A stretch of DNA of 32,390 nt from Streptomyces sp. MH60 (GTDB lineage Bacteria > Actinomycetota > Actinomycetes > Streptomycetales > Streptomycetaceae): the NCBI RefSeq assembly GCF_002939385.1, contig NZ_MULI01000077.1, forward strand, positions 1 through 32,390, read 5' to 3'. The notes under the pieces were generated by a model. That model saw only the letters and a list, made by a program, of their open reading frames with translations, ran no database searches and was not told where the DNA came from. The position numbers and the translations under genes were made by a program. This document shows, piece after piece, positions 14,401-22,169 of this stretch. How positions within the stretch are numbered: position 1 is the first letter of the stretch; every line of letters starts with the position of its first letter.

Positions 14401-14793
14401 GTGAGAACAGAACCGGCCACCTACGAGCCCGGCACCGTGCTCTACGACACCGCCGCCGCCAAGGTCGGTGAATACCGGGGCCGCAGCGGGGCGCGCGTGC
14501 TGCTCCGCCCCCTCGGCGGCGGCCGGGAGTGGGAGGCGGAGCCGGCCGCGCTGCGCCCCGCGACCGATCGCGAGCGCCTCGGGGCGAGCCTGCGCGCCGC
14601 GAACGACCGCACCCTCGCCATGCCCCCGGCCCCCGGAGGACCGGACCGGCCGCCTCTGCCGGTGCCGGGCTGCGACGCGTGCGCCTGGCTGGCCGACCGG
14701 CGGGAGACCGCACGCGCGGCGTTCGACCACAGCGCGGTGACGGACGCGAACGTCCTGCTGCGCCAGCACCAGCGCAAGGAGCACGAGGGATGA
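14401..14793 (+). CDS. Hypothetical protein with CxxC motif, divergent from the XRE gene
   Basis: This 130-residue soluble protein has no family I can name. A GTG start has AAGGAG 8 nt upstream. The middle is Arg/Glu-rich, and a GCDACAW motif near residue 90 could bind a metal or form a disulfide. Proteins of this kind are common next to XRE/DUF397 pairs in Streptomyces, which suggests part of the same accessory regulatory unit. Its stop overlaps the next start (ATGA). Confidence 0.78.
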   Translation: MRTEPATYEPGTVLYDTAAAKVGEYRGRSGARVLLRPLGGGREWEAEPAALRPATDRERLGASLRAANDRTLAMPPAPGGPDRPPLPVPGCDACAWLADRRETARAAFDHSAVTDANVLLRQHQRKEHEG

Positions 14794-15038
14794 CGTACGA
14801 CGGCGGACTGCCCTACGAGGAGTGCAGGCGGGCGCAGCGGCTCTCGCCCCGGCGGGACCTGACCCCCCTCTCCCCCGGTTTCGCGATGCCCCCGTTCCAC
14901 CCGGACCACCCGCCGAAGCCCGCGCCGAAACCCGCGCGGTCCCGGCCGCACGTCAGGCTGGACGGCGCCACGGTCAGCGGCCTGCTGACCGTCCTGTGCG
15001 TCGCGACGCTGCTGGTGACGATCACCTTCGCGGTCTGA
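14790..15038 (+). CDS. Hypothetical tail-anchored membrane protein
   Basis: This 82-residue protein starts at the ATGA overlap with the preceding gene, with AAGGAG upstream. It is soluble, proline-rich and basic in the first 55 residues. It ends in a single hydrophobic helix (about residues 60-82). Translational coupling suggests it acts with the 14401-14793 product. No family is recognised. Confidence 0.7.
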   Translation: MTYDGGLPYEECRRAQRLSPRRDLTPLSPGFAMPPFHPDHPPKPAPKPARSRPHVRLDGATVSGLLTVLCVATLLVTITFAV

Positions 15039-15054
15039 CGCCGCCCGCGCGGGC

Positions 15055-15060
15055 TACGCT
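15055..15060 (+). promoter_or_regulatory. Leaderless-type -10 of the DsrE gene
   Basis: TACGCT is followed by TCCGGC and ATG at 15067. Confidence 0.45.
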
Positions 15061-15066
15061 TCCGGC

Positions 15067-15429
15067 ATGGCGAAGAAGCTCGTGATCAAGGTGACGGCGG
15101 GGGCGGACGCGCCCGAGCGGTGTTCTCAGGCGTTCACGGTGGCGGCGGTGGCCGTGGCCAGCGGGGTCGACGTGTCACTGTGGCTGACCGGGGAGTCCGC
15201 GTGGTTCGCGGTGCCGGGGCGTGCGGCCGAGTTCGACCTGCCGCACGCCGCGCCGCTGCCCGACCTGCTCGACTCCCTCCTGGCGGGCGGCCGGGTCACG
15301 CTGTGCACCCAGTGCGCGGCCCGGCGCGACCTCACCGAGAAGGACGTCATCGAGGGCGTACGGATCGCGGGCGCCCAGGTCTTCGTGCAGGAGGCACTGG
15401 CCGACGACACACAGGCACTCGTCTACTGA
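15067..15429 (+). CDS. DsrE-family protein
   Basis: This 120-residue protein has the DsrE/DsrF-like alpha/beta fold. It starts KKLVIKVTAGADAPERCSQAF, read across the first strand and helix, and has a LCTQCAARR segment near residue 80 in which the cysteines could carry sulfur. DsrE relatives take part in sulfur relay, but the role of the actinobacterial members is unknown. The start codon lies 6 nt after TACGCT. It ends 4 nt from the convergent stop of the 15434-16297 gene. Confidence 0.85.
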   Translation: MAKKLVIKVTAGADAPERCSQAFTVAAVAVASGVDVSLWLTGESAWFAVPGRAAEFDLPHAAPLPDLLDSLLAGGRVTLCTQCAARRDLTEKDVIEGVRIAGAQVFVQEALADDTQALVY

Positions 15430-15433
15430 GCGG

Positions 15434-16297
15434 TCACAGGAGCAGCCGGGTCTGCAGGGCCACGGTCTGCTGGAACGGCACCTCCCCCGCCCCGCCCGCG
15501 CGGCTCTGCAGCACCACCGCCAGAACGTCGCCGGCGCCGAGGTAGGCCTCGCGGACCTGTTCATCGCCGTAGGGCTCGGACTCGGTATAGACGGAGGTGA
15601 GCACGTCGTCGGACTCGGCAGCCTCCGGGAACTCCTCGTCGGGCTCCACCGCTTCCGTGCCTCGCACGGCGTAGGCCGGCCTGTCGTACGGCGCCAGCTG
15701 CATGGTGATCAGATCGTCCACCGTGGCCGCCGTGCCGAACTGGAGCAGGTAGATCCGCGTGTGCGTTCCGTCGTCAGTGGTCCAGCCACGGGCTGCGATG
15801 TGGCGCAGCCCCGCGTCGACGATCCTCAGCCGCAGCTCGTCACGGTCGGCCTCCTCCCGGTACTCCGCGAGGAAGGTCTCCGTCCGCAGCCAACCGTCCT
15901 TGCCGCGCAGCCCCTGGTCCGCCGTCGCCCCCTCGGGCGCCGGCAGGAGCAGGTCCCGCAGATCGGCGTAGTGCGCACCGGCCGCGTTCTTCTCGTCGAA
16001 CGGCCCCGGGCTGCCGGACGGCAGCGGCGCCGCGGTGAGCGTCGGATAGGACCAGCGCCCGTCCGACGCGGTCGCGAGTCCTGGCACGTCCGTCCGGTCC
16101 ATCCGCGTAACGCCGTACGCCGTGGCCGACCCGACCGCCGCGAAGACGACGACGGCCGCAGTCCAGCGCAGTACGGCGCGCAGGGCCCGGCGGTCCTTGC
16201 CCGACGGGCCCGGGGAGCCGGGCGGCGGGGCGTCCGGCAGGGGCGGCAGCGCGGGCGCCGCCGTGACGGGTGCCGCCGGGGTGATCTGCTCGGTCAC
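15434..16297 (-). CDS. Single-pass membrane protein, third gene of an uncharacterised operon
   Basis: This 287-residue protein has a Pro/Ala-rich cytoplasmic N-terminus, one membrane helix (about residues 45-63) and an extracellular domain. The domain contains ADLRDLLLPAPEGA and GKDGWL, which recur as DLRDLLLKKPRGAEE and SDGWM in the first gene of the operon, so the two are paralogues. The GTG start lies in the GTGTGA overlap with the middle gene. I recognise no family. The topology resembles anchored sensor or substrate-binding domains. Confidence 0.78.
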   Translation of the reverse strand: MTEQITPAAPVTAAPALPPLPDAPPPGSPGPSGKDRRALRAVLRWTAAVVVFAAVGSATAYGVTRMDRTDVPGLATASDGRWSYPTLTAAPLPSGSPGPFDEKNAAGAHYADLRDLLLPAPEGATADQGLRGKDGWLRTETFLAEYREEADRDELRLRIVDAGLRHIAARGWTTDDGTHTRIYLLQFGTAATVDDLITMQLAPYDRPAYAVRGTEAVEPDEEFPEAAESDDVLTSVYTESEPYGDEQVREAYLGAGDVLAVVLQSRAGGAGEVPFQQTVALQTRLLL

Positions 16298-17151
16298 ACG
16301 GACTCCCCGGGTTCGACGATCCGGTCCAACTGGTCTTTGAACAGCGCGGCGACGCTCTCGGCGTCGAGCGGCCACAGTCCCTCGGCGGTGGCGGTGACCG
16401 TGACGTTCGCCACGGAGGCCGAGCAGTACATCGAGTCGAGGTCTGTGTCGTCGCCTGCGTCGGAGGGCGTGCGGAAACACTCCGCGTCCTCGTAGCCCTC
16501 GATCTCGGGGCCGTCGCGGAAGACGTCCAGGTCGTTCAGGAACGCGCTCCGGCCCTCCGTCACGGCACGCGCGGCGGCCGGATCCTTCATCCGGGCCAGA
16601 ATGATGCTCATGGTGGCGGCGACGCCGTTGAAGTGCTCATCCACGTTGAAGCCGTAGCTGCGCATCGCCATCTCCTTGACGGGCCTGCGGTCGATCTCCT
16701 TCTCCAACTGCTTGCGCTCGGATCGAGGCAGTCCGGCCAGGGACTCCTTGAGCAGGGCGGCCGTCCGTGCGCCGTTCAGCACGGCGTCCGAACCGAACTC
16801 CCCCAGGTCGGGGCCGCGCGACCAGTCGTCGGTCCGGTACGGCACGAGGGTCCGGGCCAGACTGCCCGGTTCGGCCGTCGCCGCCGGACGGTCCCGGGTG
16901 GGTTCGGGACGCGCCCAGGAAGGGGTGCCCGGATCCCGGTCGGCGTCCGCGACGGCCACGGCGGTGCACGCGACGGCTCCGACGACGGCGCCGGTCAGCA
17001 GGAGTGCCCCGGTGACGGCGGCGATCCGGCGGCGGCCGCGCCGTCCGGGGATGGGCGCTGCTTCAGCGGCGTCCACGGGGGCGGACGTGGCGGCGCTCGC
17101 ATCGGAAGGGGCCGCGCTCGTGGACGGGTCGTCGTCGCGGTTCTCGTTCAC
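16294..17151 (-). CDS. Single-pass membrane protein, middle gene of an uncharacterised operon
   Basis: This 285-residue protein has an acidic Ser/Ala-rich N-terminus, one helix (about residues 43-66) and a large extracellular domain. Two cysteines, in DAECFRTP and DSMYCSASV, could form a disulfide. The C-terminal half has the pattern VANVTVTATAEG followed by DAESVAALFKDQLDRI. Its overlaps with both neighbours are 4 nt (ATGA and GTGA). The function is unknown. Confidence 0.78.
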   Translation of the reverse strand: MNENRDDDPSTSAAPSDASAATSAPVDAAEAAPIPGRRGRRRIAAVTGALLLTGAVVGAVACTAVAVADADRDPGTPSWARPEPTRDRPAATAEPGSLARTLVPYRTDDWSRGPDLGEFGSDAVLNGARTAALLKESLAGLPRSERKQLEKEIDRRPVKEMAMRSYGFNVDEHFNGVAATMSIILARMKDPAAARAVTEGRSAFLNDLDVFRDGPEIEGYEDAECFRTPSDAGDDTDLDSMYCSASVANVTVTATAEGLWPLDAESVAALFKDQLDRIVEPGESV

Positions 17152-17999
17152 AGCCGCTCCATCTGCCGCTCGGCCAGACTCGTGATCATCTTCTTCTCGA
17201 CCCGCTTGGCTCCGCTCACCCAGATCTCCATGGCGATGTCACCCCGCCGGGCGTGCGCTTCCGCCTGGTAGGGAAACGTCGCGGCTTCGAGACCGGGGAC
17301 GGGCCGGCCGTAGACGTACACCCGCCCGTCCCCCGTGCCCGGAATCCCCCCGTCGTCGACGCCGCCCTCGCCCGCGTAGTACTGGCCGCTCGCATTGGCT
17401 CCGCCGGCGCCGAGGACCTCCTCCTGCCGGTACTGGATCAGCCGGATCTCCACGGAGTACGCGCCGTCGACCTCCCAGCCGGTGATGGCGGCCCGGCGGA
17501 ACTCGGCGTGGAGCAGATGCTCGAACTCATGCTGCGGATCCCCGAATGTCCCGGCGTAGCCAGCCAGGTCCATCCAGCCGTCGGAGCCCTCCAGCCAGTC
17601 GACCTCCTCCGCCCCGCGCGGCTTCTTCAGCAGCAGATCGCGGAGGTCACCCTCGGTGCGTACTTGGCGGTCCTGGTCGGCGGGCAGCGGCTTCGGCGCC
17701 GCGCCCTCGTCGCGCGTGAGCGCGGCCTGCGACAGCGGCGGCAGCTTCGTCGGTTCCCGGTCCGCCTGCACGAGAACCCCGGTGCAGGTGCCGGCGACCA
17801 GCCCCAGCACGGCGGCGGCGGCGATGAGCAGCGTCGTGCGCCCGCGCTGTCGGCTTCGTCCGGCCCCTTCGTCGGGCGCGGCCTCGTCGTCGGGCGCGGC
17901 CTCGTCGACGGGTGGCGGCTCGGGGACCGCCGCCGTCTGTGGCCCCTCCGGTGTCGTCGGCGCGGCCGGTGCCGCGGGTCTCGCCGGTTCCTCTTCCAT
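17148..17999 (-). CDS. Single-pass membrane protein, first gene of an uncharacterised operon
   Basis: This 283-residue protein begins with a Pro/Glu-rich acidic tail of about 50 residues. A basic stop-transfer stretch (RSRQRGR), a helix at about 55-78 and an extracellular domain related to that of the third gene follow. The ATG at 17999 is chosen because GGGGGG lies 6 nt upstream. A longer frame to 18092 has no ribosome binding site. The gap 18000-18132 holds an inverted repeat GCGCGC/GCGCGC and no gene. Confidence 0.78.
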   Translation of the reverse strand: MEEEPARPAAPAAPTTPEGPQTAAVPEPPPVDEAAPDDEAAPDEGAGRSRQRGRTTLLIAAAAVLGLVAGTCTGVLVQADREPTKLPPLSQAALTRDEGAAPKPLPADQDRQVRTEGDLRDLLLKKPRGAEEVDWLEGSDGWMDLAGYAGTFGDPQHEFEHLLHAEFRRAAITGWEVDGAYSVEIRLIQYRQEEVLGAGGANASGQYYAGEGGVDDGGIPGTGDGRVYVYGRPVPGLEAATFPYQAEAHARRGDIAMEIWVSGAKRVEKKMITSLAERQMERL

Positions 18000-18132
18000 G
18001 ACGTCCCCCCACAGAACGTGAAGCGCGCGTTCCGTATGCGCGCACACAGGAGACCCACAGCCGGGGTTGGGGGTTGCGGCGGTGTTGATCACGATTCGGC
18101 CGCGACGGGGCCCACTGGCCGGTCGGCACCCG

Positions 18133-18390
18133 CTAGTGGCGCTTCTTGCCGTCCAGCTCGTCCCACCACTCGTCGGACTGGGCGTCGCCCGACGGGTCGT
18201 CCCACCAGCGGTCCTCGGGGCCGCGCCGGTTGGCGATCATCGCGGCCACCGGGGGGATGAGCATCGTGAACACACACAGGCCGACGGCCGCCGGGACGGA
18301 CCAGAGGCGCACGACTCCCCAGGCCAGGACGAAGAGCACGATGCAGGTCCCCATCATGGCGAAGTAGACGTGCCGCCGCCGCGCGTACAT
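18133..18390 (-). CDS. DUF3099 membrane protein
   Basis: This 85-residue protein starts MYARRRHVYF at the ATG that follows GGAGG. It has two hydrophobic helices (about 9-29 and 32-52) and an acidic Trp-rich tail (RWWDDP, EWWDELDG). This is the usual actinobacterial DUF3099 layout. The function is unknown. A long hairpin separates it from the upstream sulfur genes. Confidence 0.85.
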   Translation of the reverse strand: MYARRRHVYFAMMGTCIVLFVLAWGVVRLWSVPAAVGLCVFTMLIPPVAAMIANRRGPEDRWWDDPSGDAQSDEWWDELDGKKRH

Positions 18391-18412
18391 ACCTCCAGCG
18401 TAGGCCGGGAAC

Positions 18413-18465
18413 GCCGAAGGGGCCGCACCCCAGGCGTCCAACCCGGTGGGTGCGGCCCCTTCGGC
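18413..18465 (-). terminator. Strong hairpin terminator after the DUF1416 gene
   Basis: The arms GCCGAAGGGGCCGCACCC (18413-18430) and its exact complement (18448-18465) pair over 18 bp with a 17-nt loop, 11 nt past the DUF1416 stop. No U-run is present. Confidence 0.8.
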
Positions 18466-18476
18466 CGTCACTGCCG

Positions 18477-18764
18477 TCAGACGGCGATCGCCACCTCCGC
18501 CAGGCCGCCCTGCTGGGCGACGACCGTGCGGTCGGCGGTGCCGCCCGGGACGAGCGCGCGTACGGTCCAGGTGCCCTCGGCCGCGTAGAAGCGGAACTGG
18601 CCCGTCGCGGAGGTCGGGACCTCCGCCGTGAACTCGCCGGTGGCGTCCAGCAGACGGACGTAGCCCGTCACCGGCTCGCCACCGCGGGTCACCTGACCCT
18701 GGATGGTGGTCTCACCCGGCTTGATCGTCGAGGCGTCGGGGCCGCCGGCCTTCGCTCCGCACAT
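18477..18764 (-). CDS. DUF1416 protein, cotranscribed with cysA
   Basis: This 95-residue protein of the DUF1416 family starts MCGAKAGG. It is a small beta-sandwich (transthyretin-like) domain with GQVTRGGEPVTGYVRLLD and GTWTVRAL. In actinobacteria the family almost always follows a thiosulfate sulfurtransferase gene, as here, 34 nt downstream with an AGGAG site. A role in sulfur transfer is inferred from this association only. Cys2 near the N-terminus could be functional. Confidence 0.9.
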   Translation of the reverse strand: MCGAKAGGPDASTIKPGETTIQGQVTRGGEPVTGYVRLLDATGEFTAEVPTSATGQFRFYAAEGTWTVRALVPGGTADRTVVAQQGGLAEVAIAV

Positions 18765-18798
18765 GTCGTTACTCCTGAGGGGTTGAGAAGGGGCGGGC

Positions 18799-19644
18799 TT
18801 ACTTGTTGGCGCCGAGCTCGATCGGCACGCCGACGAGAGAGCCGTACTCGGTCCAGGAGCCGTCGTAGTTCTTGACGTTCTCCACGCCCAGCAGCTCGTG
18901 CAGGACGAACCAGGTCAGGGCCGAGCGCTCACCGATGCGGCAGTAGGCGATGGTGTCCTTCGCCAGGTCGACCTGCTCGTCGGTGTAGAGCTGCTTCAGC
19001 TCGTCGTCCGACTTGAAGGTGCCGTCGTCGTTGGCGTTCTTCGACCACGGGATGTTGCGGGCGGACGGGACGTGGCCCGGACGCTGCGACTGCTCCTGCG
19101 GGAGGTGGGCCGGGGCGAGCAGCTTGCCGGAGAACTCGTCGGGCGAGCGGACGTCGACCAGGTTCTGCGCGCCGATCGCCTTGACCACGTCGTCGCGGAA
19201 GGCGCGGATCGCGGTGTTCTGCGGCTTGGCCTTGTAGTCGGTGGTGGCGCGCTGGGGCACCTCGTCGCCGGGGACCAGCTCGCGGGCGTCCAGCTCCCAC
19301 TTCTTGCGGCCGCCGTCGAGGAGCTTGACGTTCTCGTGGCCGTAGAGCTTGAAGTACCAGTAGGCGTACGACGCGAACCAGTTGTTGTTGCCGCCGTAGA
19401 GGACCACCAGCGTGTCGTTGGCGATGCCCTTGGCCGACAGGAGCTTCTCGAAGCCCTCCTGGTCGACGAAGTCGCGGCGGACCGGGTCCTGGAGGTCCTG
19501 GGTCCAGTCGATCCGGATCGCGTTCTTGATGTGGTTCTTCTCGTAGGCGGACGTGTCCTCGTCCACCTCGACGATCGCGATGCTCGGGTCGTCCAGGTGG
19601 TCCTGCAGCCAGTCGGCGTCGACCAGGACGTCGCTGCGGCTCAT
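18799..19644 (-). CDS. cysA: Thiosulfate sulfurtransferase (rhodanese)
   Basis: This 281-residue enzyme has two rhodanese domains and moves sulfur from thiosulfate to cyanide or another acceptor. The active-site loop CRIGERS has Cys235 and matches the CRxGxR[ST] loop of thiosulfate-specific enzymes. The N-terminal domain lacks an active cysteine, as usual. It is called CysA2 or CysA in actinobacteria. The ATG at 19644 has GGAGGAG 5 nt upstream. A longer frame upstream is only GC-rich leader. A leader-peptide gene and a perfect palindrome lie between the promoter and this gene, so cysteine-linked attenuation is likely. Confidence 0.93.
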   Translation of the reverse strand: MSRSDVLVDADWLQDHLDDPSIAIVEVDEDTSAYEKNHIKNAIRIDWTQDLQDPVRRDFVDQEGFEKLLSAKGIANDTLVVLYGGNNNWFASYAYWYFKLYGHENVKLLDGGRKKWELDARELVPGDEVPQRATTDYKAKPQNTAIRAFRDDVVKAIGAQNLVDVRSPDEFSGKLLAPAHLPQEQSQRPGHVPSARNIPWSKNANDDGTFKSDDELKQLYTDEQVDLAKDTIAYCRIGERSALTWFVLHELLGVENVKNYDGSWTEYGSLVGVPIELGANK

Positions 19645-19759
19645 GTTTTCTCCTCCGGGGCAGTTGCGGCGGGGCGTGCGGTGAGAGGGGGGCGCGCTCG
19701 GGCCGTGTCGCGGCGCGCGCGGGTGCCCACGACGGTGCGGGGCGAGGATGAGAGGGACA

Positions 19760-19781
19760 CGGACGGCGACGTCGCCGTCCG
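19760..19781 (-). promoter_or_regulatory. 22-bp perfect palindrome, possible attenuator before cysA
   Basis: Eleven-base arms CGGACGGCGAC and GTCGCCGTCCG meet with no spacer, two bases after the leader-peptide stop. In RNA this gives a GC hairpin whose folding could depend on where a ribosome stops in the leader peptide. It may also stop transcription. Confidence 0.6.
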
Positions 19782-19783
19782 CC

Positions 19784-19864
19784 TCAGAAGGCGCGACAGA
19801 GCATGGCGGCAACGCGGCACAGGTCCACTGCCCGCCGCTTCGTGAGATCCGCCTGTCGCTTCAT
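19784..19864 (-). CDS. Cysteine-containing leader peptide upstream of cysA
   Basis: This is a 26-residue peptide beginning MKRQADLTKRR and ending AVDLCRVAAMLCRAF. It has the conserved Streptomyces leader-peptide pattern VDLCR-x4-LCR with cysteines at 16 and 23. Such peptides precede sulfur-assimilation genes across actinobacteria. In mycobacteria, cysteine-rich upstream ORFs make downstream expression depend on cysteine supply. The start lies 8 nt after a TACGAT -10 hexamer, so translation begins almost at the transcript end. Confidence 0.85.
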   Translation of the reverse strand: MKRQADLTKRRAVDLCRVAAMLCRAF

Positions 19865-19872
19865 AGGACCCG

Positions 19873-19902
19873 ATCGTAGGGATTGAGGGCGGGCCATGTC
19901 AC
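19873..19902 (-). promoter_or_regulatory. Promoter of the leader peptide and cysA
   Basis: GTGACA (19902-19897) and TACGAT (19878-19873) are separated by 18 nt. The expected transcript start falls at or just before the leader ATG at 19864. Confidence 0.6.
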
Positions 19903-19906
19903 CGAC

Positions 19907-19925
19907 GTGTCGCATGATGAGACAC
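19907..19925. promoter_or_regulatory. 19-bp dyad upstream of the cysA promoter
   Basis: GTGTCGCATGATGAGACAC is an inverted repeat around a central G with one mismatched pair. It ends 4 bp before the -35 hexamer, a place suited to an activator or repressor. The rest of the gap 19926-20075 holds no gene. It has only a small GCCCC/GGGGC hairpin at 20051-20062. Confidence 0.5.
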
Positions 19926-20075
19926 GATCGTCCGGAATGTGGGATCGAGAGGCCGTCCGCTTGCCGCCGAGGGGCGCGGGAGCCTCGACGGGTGTCTCCG
20001 CATCTGCGGTACGGACGGCGCCGTCTCGCCAGTCGGACATCGGCCGCCAGGCCCCGTGGGGCGACGCCCTTCGTC

Positions 20076-20813
20076 CTACCCGGCCAGCTTGACGTTGGAA
20101 CCCTTCACCGTGATCTCGACGCCGTCCTTCGCCGCCTCGACCTTGTCCAGCTCGATACCGCCGGGCAGCTCGTCGATGGTCTGCTGGAAGTCGGTGATGG
20201 CCCGGATCCGGGACTCGGCGAGCTGCCTGCCGCCTATCTTCGGCAGCCCGTCGGCGACCACCTCGACGTCGTCGTCCTTGACCTTGACCGAGCTGAGCAC
20301 CTCGACCGGCTCGGGCACCTCGACGCCGAGGACCGTGGCCTTCAGCGACACCTTGATCTTCCCGTTGCCGCCGTCGGAGAGGCCGACGACCTTGGCGTCG
20401 ATGCCGGGCGCGATCTGGGTGGGCTCGGACTTGGTGGCCTTCATCAGCTCGCCGTAGCCGACGGTCGCGGTGCCGGTGGCGGTGGCCGCGGTGGCGGAGC
20501 TGTAGTCGCCGGAGAACTCGACGCCCTTCATGTGCGCGCGCAGGTGGGCGATGCGGATCTTCTCGTTCGCGTTGCCGGTGGACGCCTCGTAGTCGTCGAT
20601 GCCGATCTCCACGTCGTCCAGTTCACCGCCGGCGACCTGGGTGAGGAAGGGGAAACCGTTGATGGACACGTCCGGCGTCGAGGCCAGGTTCTCGGTGCTG
20701 CGCAGCTGGTCCGCCGCCTCGTCCTCGGCGAAGTTGACGGCGACACGGTCGGCGATCACGAAGAGGCCGCCCAGGATCACGACGACGATCAACAGTATTC
20801 GCAGTGCGCGCAT
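20076..20813 (-). CDS. LmeA/DUF2993 phospholipid-binding family protein
   Basis: This 245-residue protein has one N-terminal membrane helix or uncleaved signal (about residues 3-22, MRALRILLIVVVILGG). An extracytoplasmic DUF2993 domain follows, with repeating amphipathic strands such as VEIGIDDYEAST and GVEITVKGSNVKL. The mycobacterial relative LmeA binds phospholipid and supports lipoglycan synthesis. The role in Streptomyces is inferred. The ATG at 20813 has GGGGAAA upstream. A TTG at 20828 is less likely. Confidence 0.88.
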   Translation of the reverse strand: MRALRILLIVVVILGGLFVIADRVAVNFAEDEAADQLRSTENLASTPDVSINGFPFLTQVAGGELDDVEIGIDDYEASTGNANEKIRIAHLRAHMKGVEFSGDYSSATAATATGTATVGYGELMKATKSEPTQIAPGIDAKVVGLSDGGNGKIKVSLKATVLGVEVPEPVEVLSSVKVKDDDVEVVADGLPKIGGRQLAESRIRAITDFQQTIDELPGGIELDKVEAAKDGVEITVKGSNVKLAG

Positions 20814-20933
20814 GCGGTGTTTCCCCAACCCTGGACGCTCGACGGCGGCGGACCGACGACCGGCGGCCGTCCAGCGCGAGCGTAACGCGGCCTCCGGGCA
20901 CCCCCCGGGTTTTGTCGAACAGCTGTGACAGGG

Positions 20934-20961
20934 GGCGCCGCCACCCGTGACAGGCGGCGCC
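20934..20961 (-). terminator. Hairpin after the polytopic membrane-protein gene
   Basis: GGCGCCGCC and GGCGGCGCC pair over 9 bp with a 10-nt loop, five bases past the stop. A direct repeat GTGACAGG lies beside and inside it. Confidence 0.6.
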
Positions 20962-20966
20962 GGGGC

Positions 20967-22166
20967 TCAGGCCAGGGACCGGCCCAGGAGGTACACGGCC
21001 GGGGCGGCCGCCGCGAGGGGCAGGGCCACGCCCGCCGTGAAGTGGACGAAGCGGGAGGGGTAGTCGTAGGCCGCCACCCGCAGGCCGATCAGCGCACAGA
21101 CCGCCGCCCCCGCGCCGAGCAGCGCTCCCGACGCCCCGAAGTCCGTCACCGAGCCGGCCGCGATCCCCGCCCCGGCCGCCGCGAGCAGCGCGACGACCAC
21201 GGACGCCGGGGTGGGCAGCGGCAGCGCACGGGCCACGGCGGCCACCGCCACCGCGATCCCGCCGACCGTCACCGCGTCCGCGTCGGCGGCGAGGTAGCCC
21301 CCCGCGACGACGGCCAGGGCCGCCGCGGCGATGGTCGCCATCAGGCCGTACATCCGCTCGTCGGGGTCGGCGTGCGAGCGCAGTTGCAGGACCAGGGAGA
21401 GCAGCACCCACACCCCGAGCGTGCCGAGGATCGCCGCCGGGGAGCGGTCCGACACCAGCAGCGCCGCGTCGGCGGCGAGCGCGCCCGCGAAGCCCAGCGC
21501 GATGCCCTGCCGGGCGGGCCACATGCCGTTCAGCCGGAACCAGCCCGCCGCGGTGAGCGCCTGGAGGGCGACGAGCGGGACGAGGAGGGCGTACGTGCCG
21601 AGCGCCGCCGCGCCGGACAGCAGCAGCCCGAGCAGTGCGGTGAGACCGGCCGGCTGCATGCCCGGGTCGATGATGGGCGAACGCCCCTCGGCGCGGGCCC
21701 GCTGCGCGTCCGTGATCCGTGTGTTCCCGGCGACGGTCGCGGGACCGTAGCCCGGATCGTCGGAGGAGGGCGCGGGGGCGGGGTCGGGAGCAGGGGGCTC
21801 GTACGGCTGCGGCTGGGGCTGTGGCGCGTACGGCTGCGGTTGTGGCTGGGACTGGTACGGCTGCGGCTGCGGCTGTCCGTACCCCGGCGACGGGTACGGC
21901 TCAGGCTGCGGCTGGGCGTGCGGCGGCAGGTACGCCGTCTCCTCCGCGGAGACCGGCGGCTGCATCTGCGTCTCCCAGGTCTGCCCCTGCCACTGCTGCG
22001 TGTACTGGCCCGCGTTCGGGTCCGGCTGCTCCCCGTAGCCCTGGTACGGCTGGTACGGCTGCTGCCCTGGCCACGCCTGGGCGTCGTATCCCTCGTACTG
22101 CTGATGCGGTTCGTACTGCTGATGCGGGTCGTACTGCTGGTACGGCTGCTGCGGCTGGTCGGTCAT
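20967..22166 (-). CDS. Polytopic membrane protein with Gln/Pro/Tyr-rich N-terminus
   Basis: This 399-residue protein has a disordered first 165 residues of Q/P/Y-rich repeats, such as DPHQQYEPHQQYE and QPQPQPY. Eight or more hydrophobic segments follow from about residue 168 to the end. The DNA for the tail contains near-identical short repeats (for example around 22090-22150). No catalytic motif is seen and no family is recognised. Such tails may drive clustering at the membrane. It starts 3 nt after the MoaD/ThiS-like gene and is surely cotranscribed with it. Confidence 0.82.
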   Translation of the reverse strand: MTDQPQQPYQQYDPHQQYEPHQQYEGYDAQAWPGQQPYQPYQGYGEQPDPNAGQYTQQWQGQTWETQMQPPVSAEETAYLPPHAQPQPEPYPSPGYGQPQPQPYQSQPQPQPYAPQPQPQPYEPPAPDPAPAPSSDDPGYGPATVAGNTRITDAQRARAEGRSPIIDPGMQPAGLTALLGLLLSGAAALGTYALLVPLVALQALTAAGWFRLNGMWPARQGIALGFAGALAADAALLVSDRSPAAILGTLGVWVLLSLVLQLRSHADPDERMYGLMATIAAAALAVVAGGYLAADADAVTVGGIAVAVAAVARALPLPTPASVVVALLAAAGAGIAAGSVTDFGASGALLGAGAAVCALIGLRVAAYDYPSRFVHFTAGVALPLAAAAPAVYLLGRSLA

Positions 22167-22169
22167 CGC

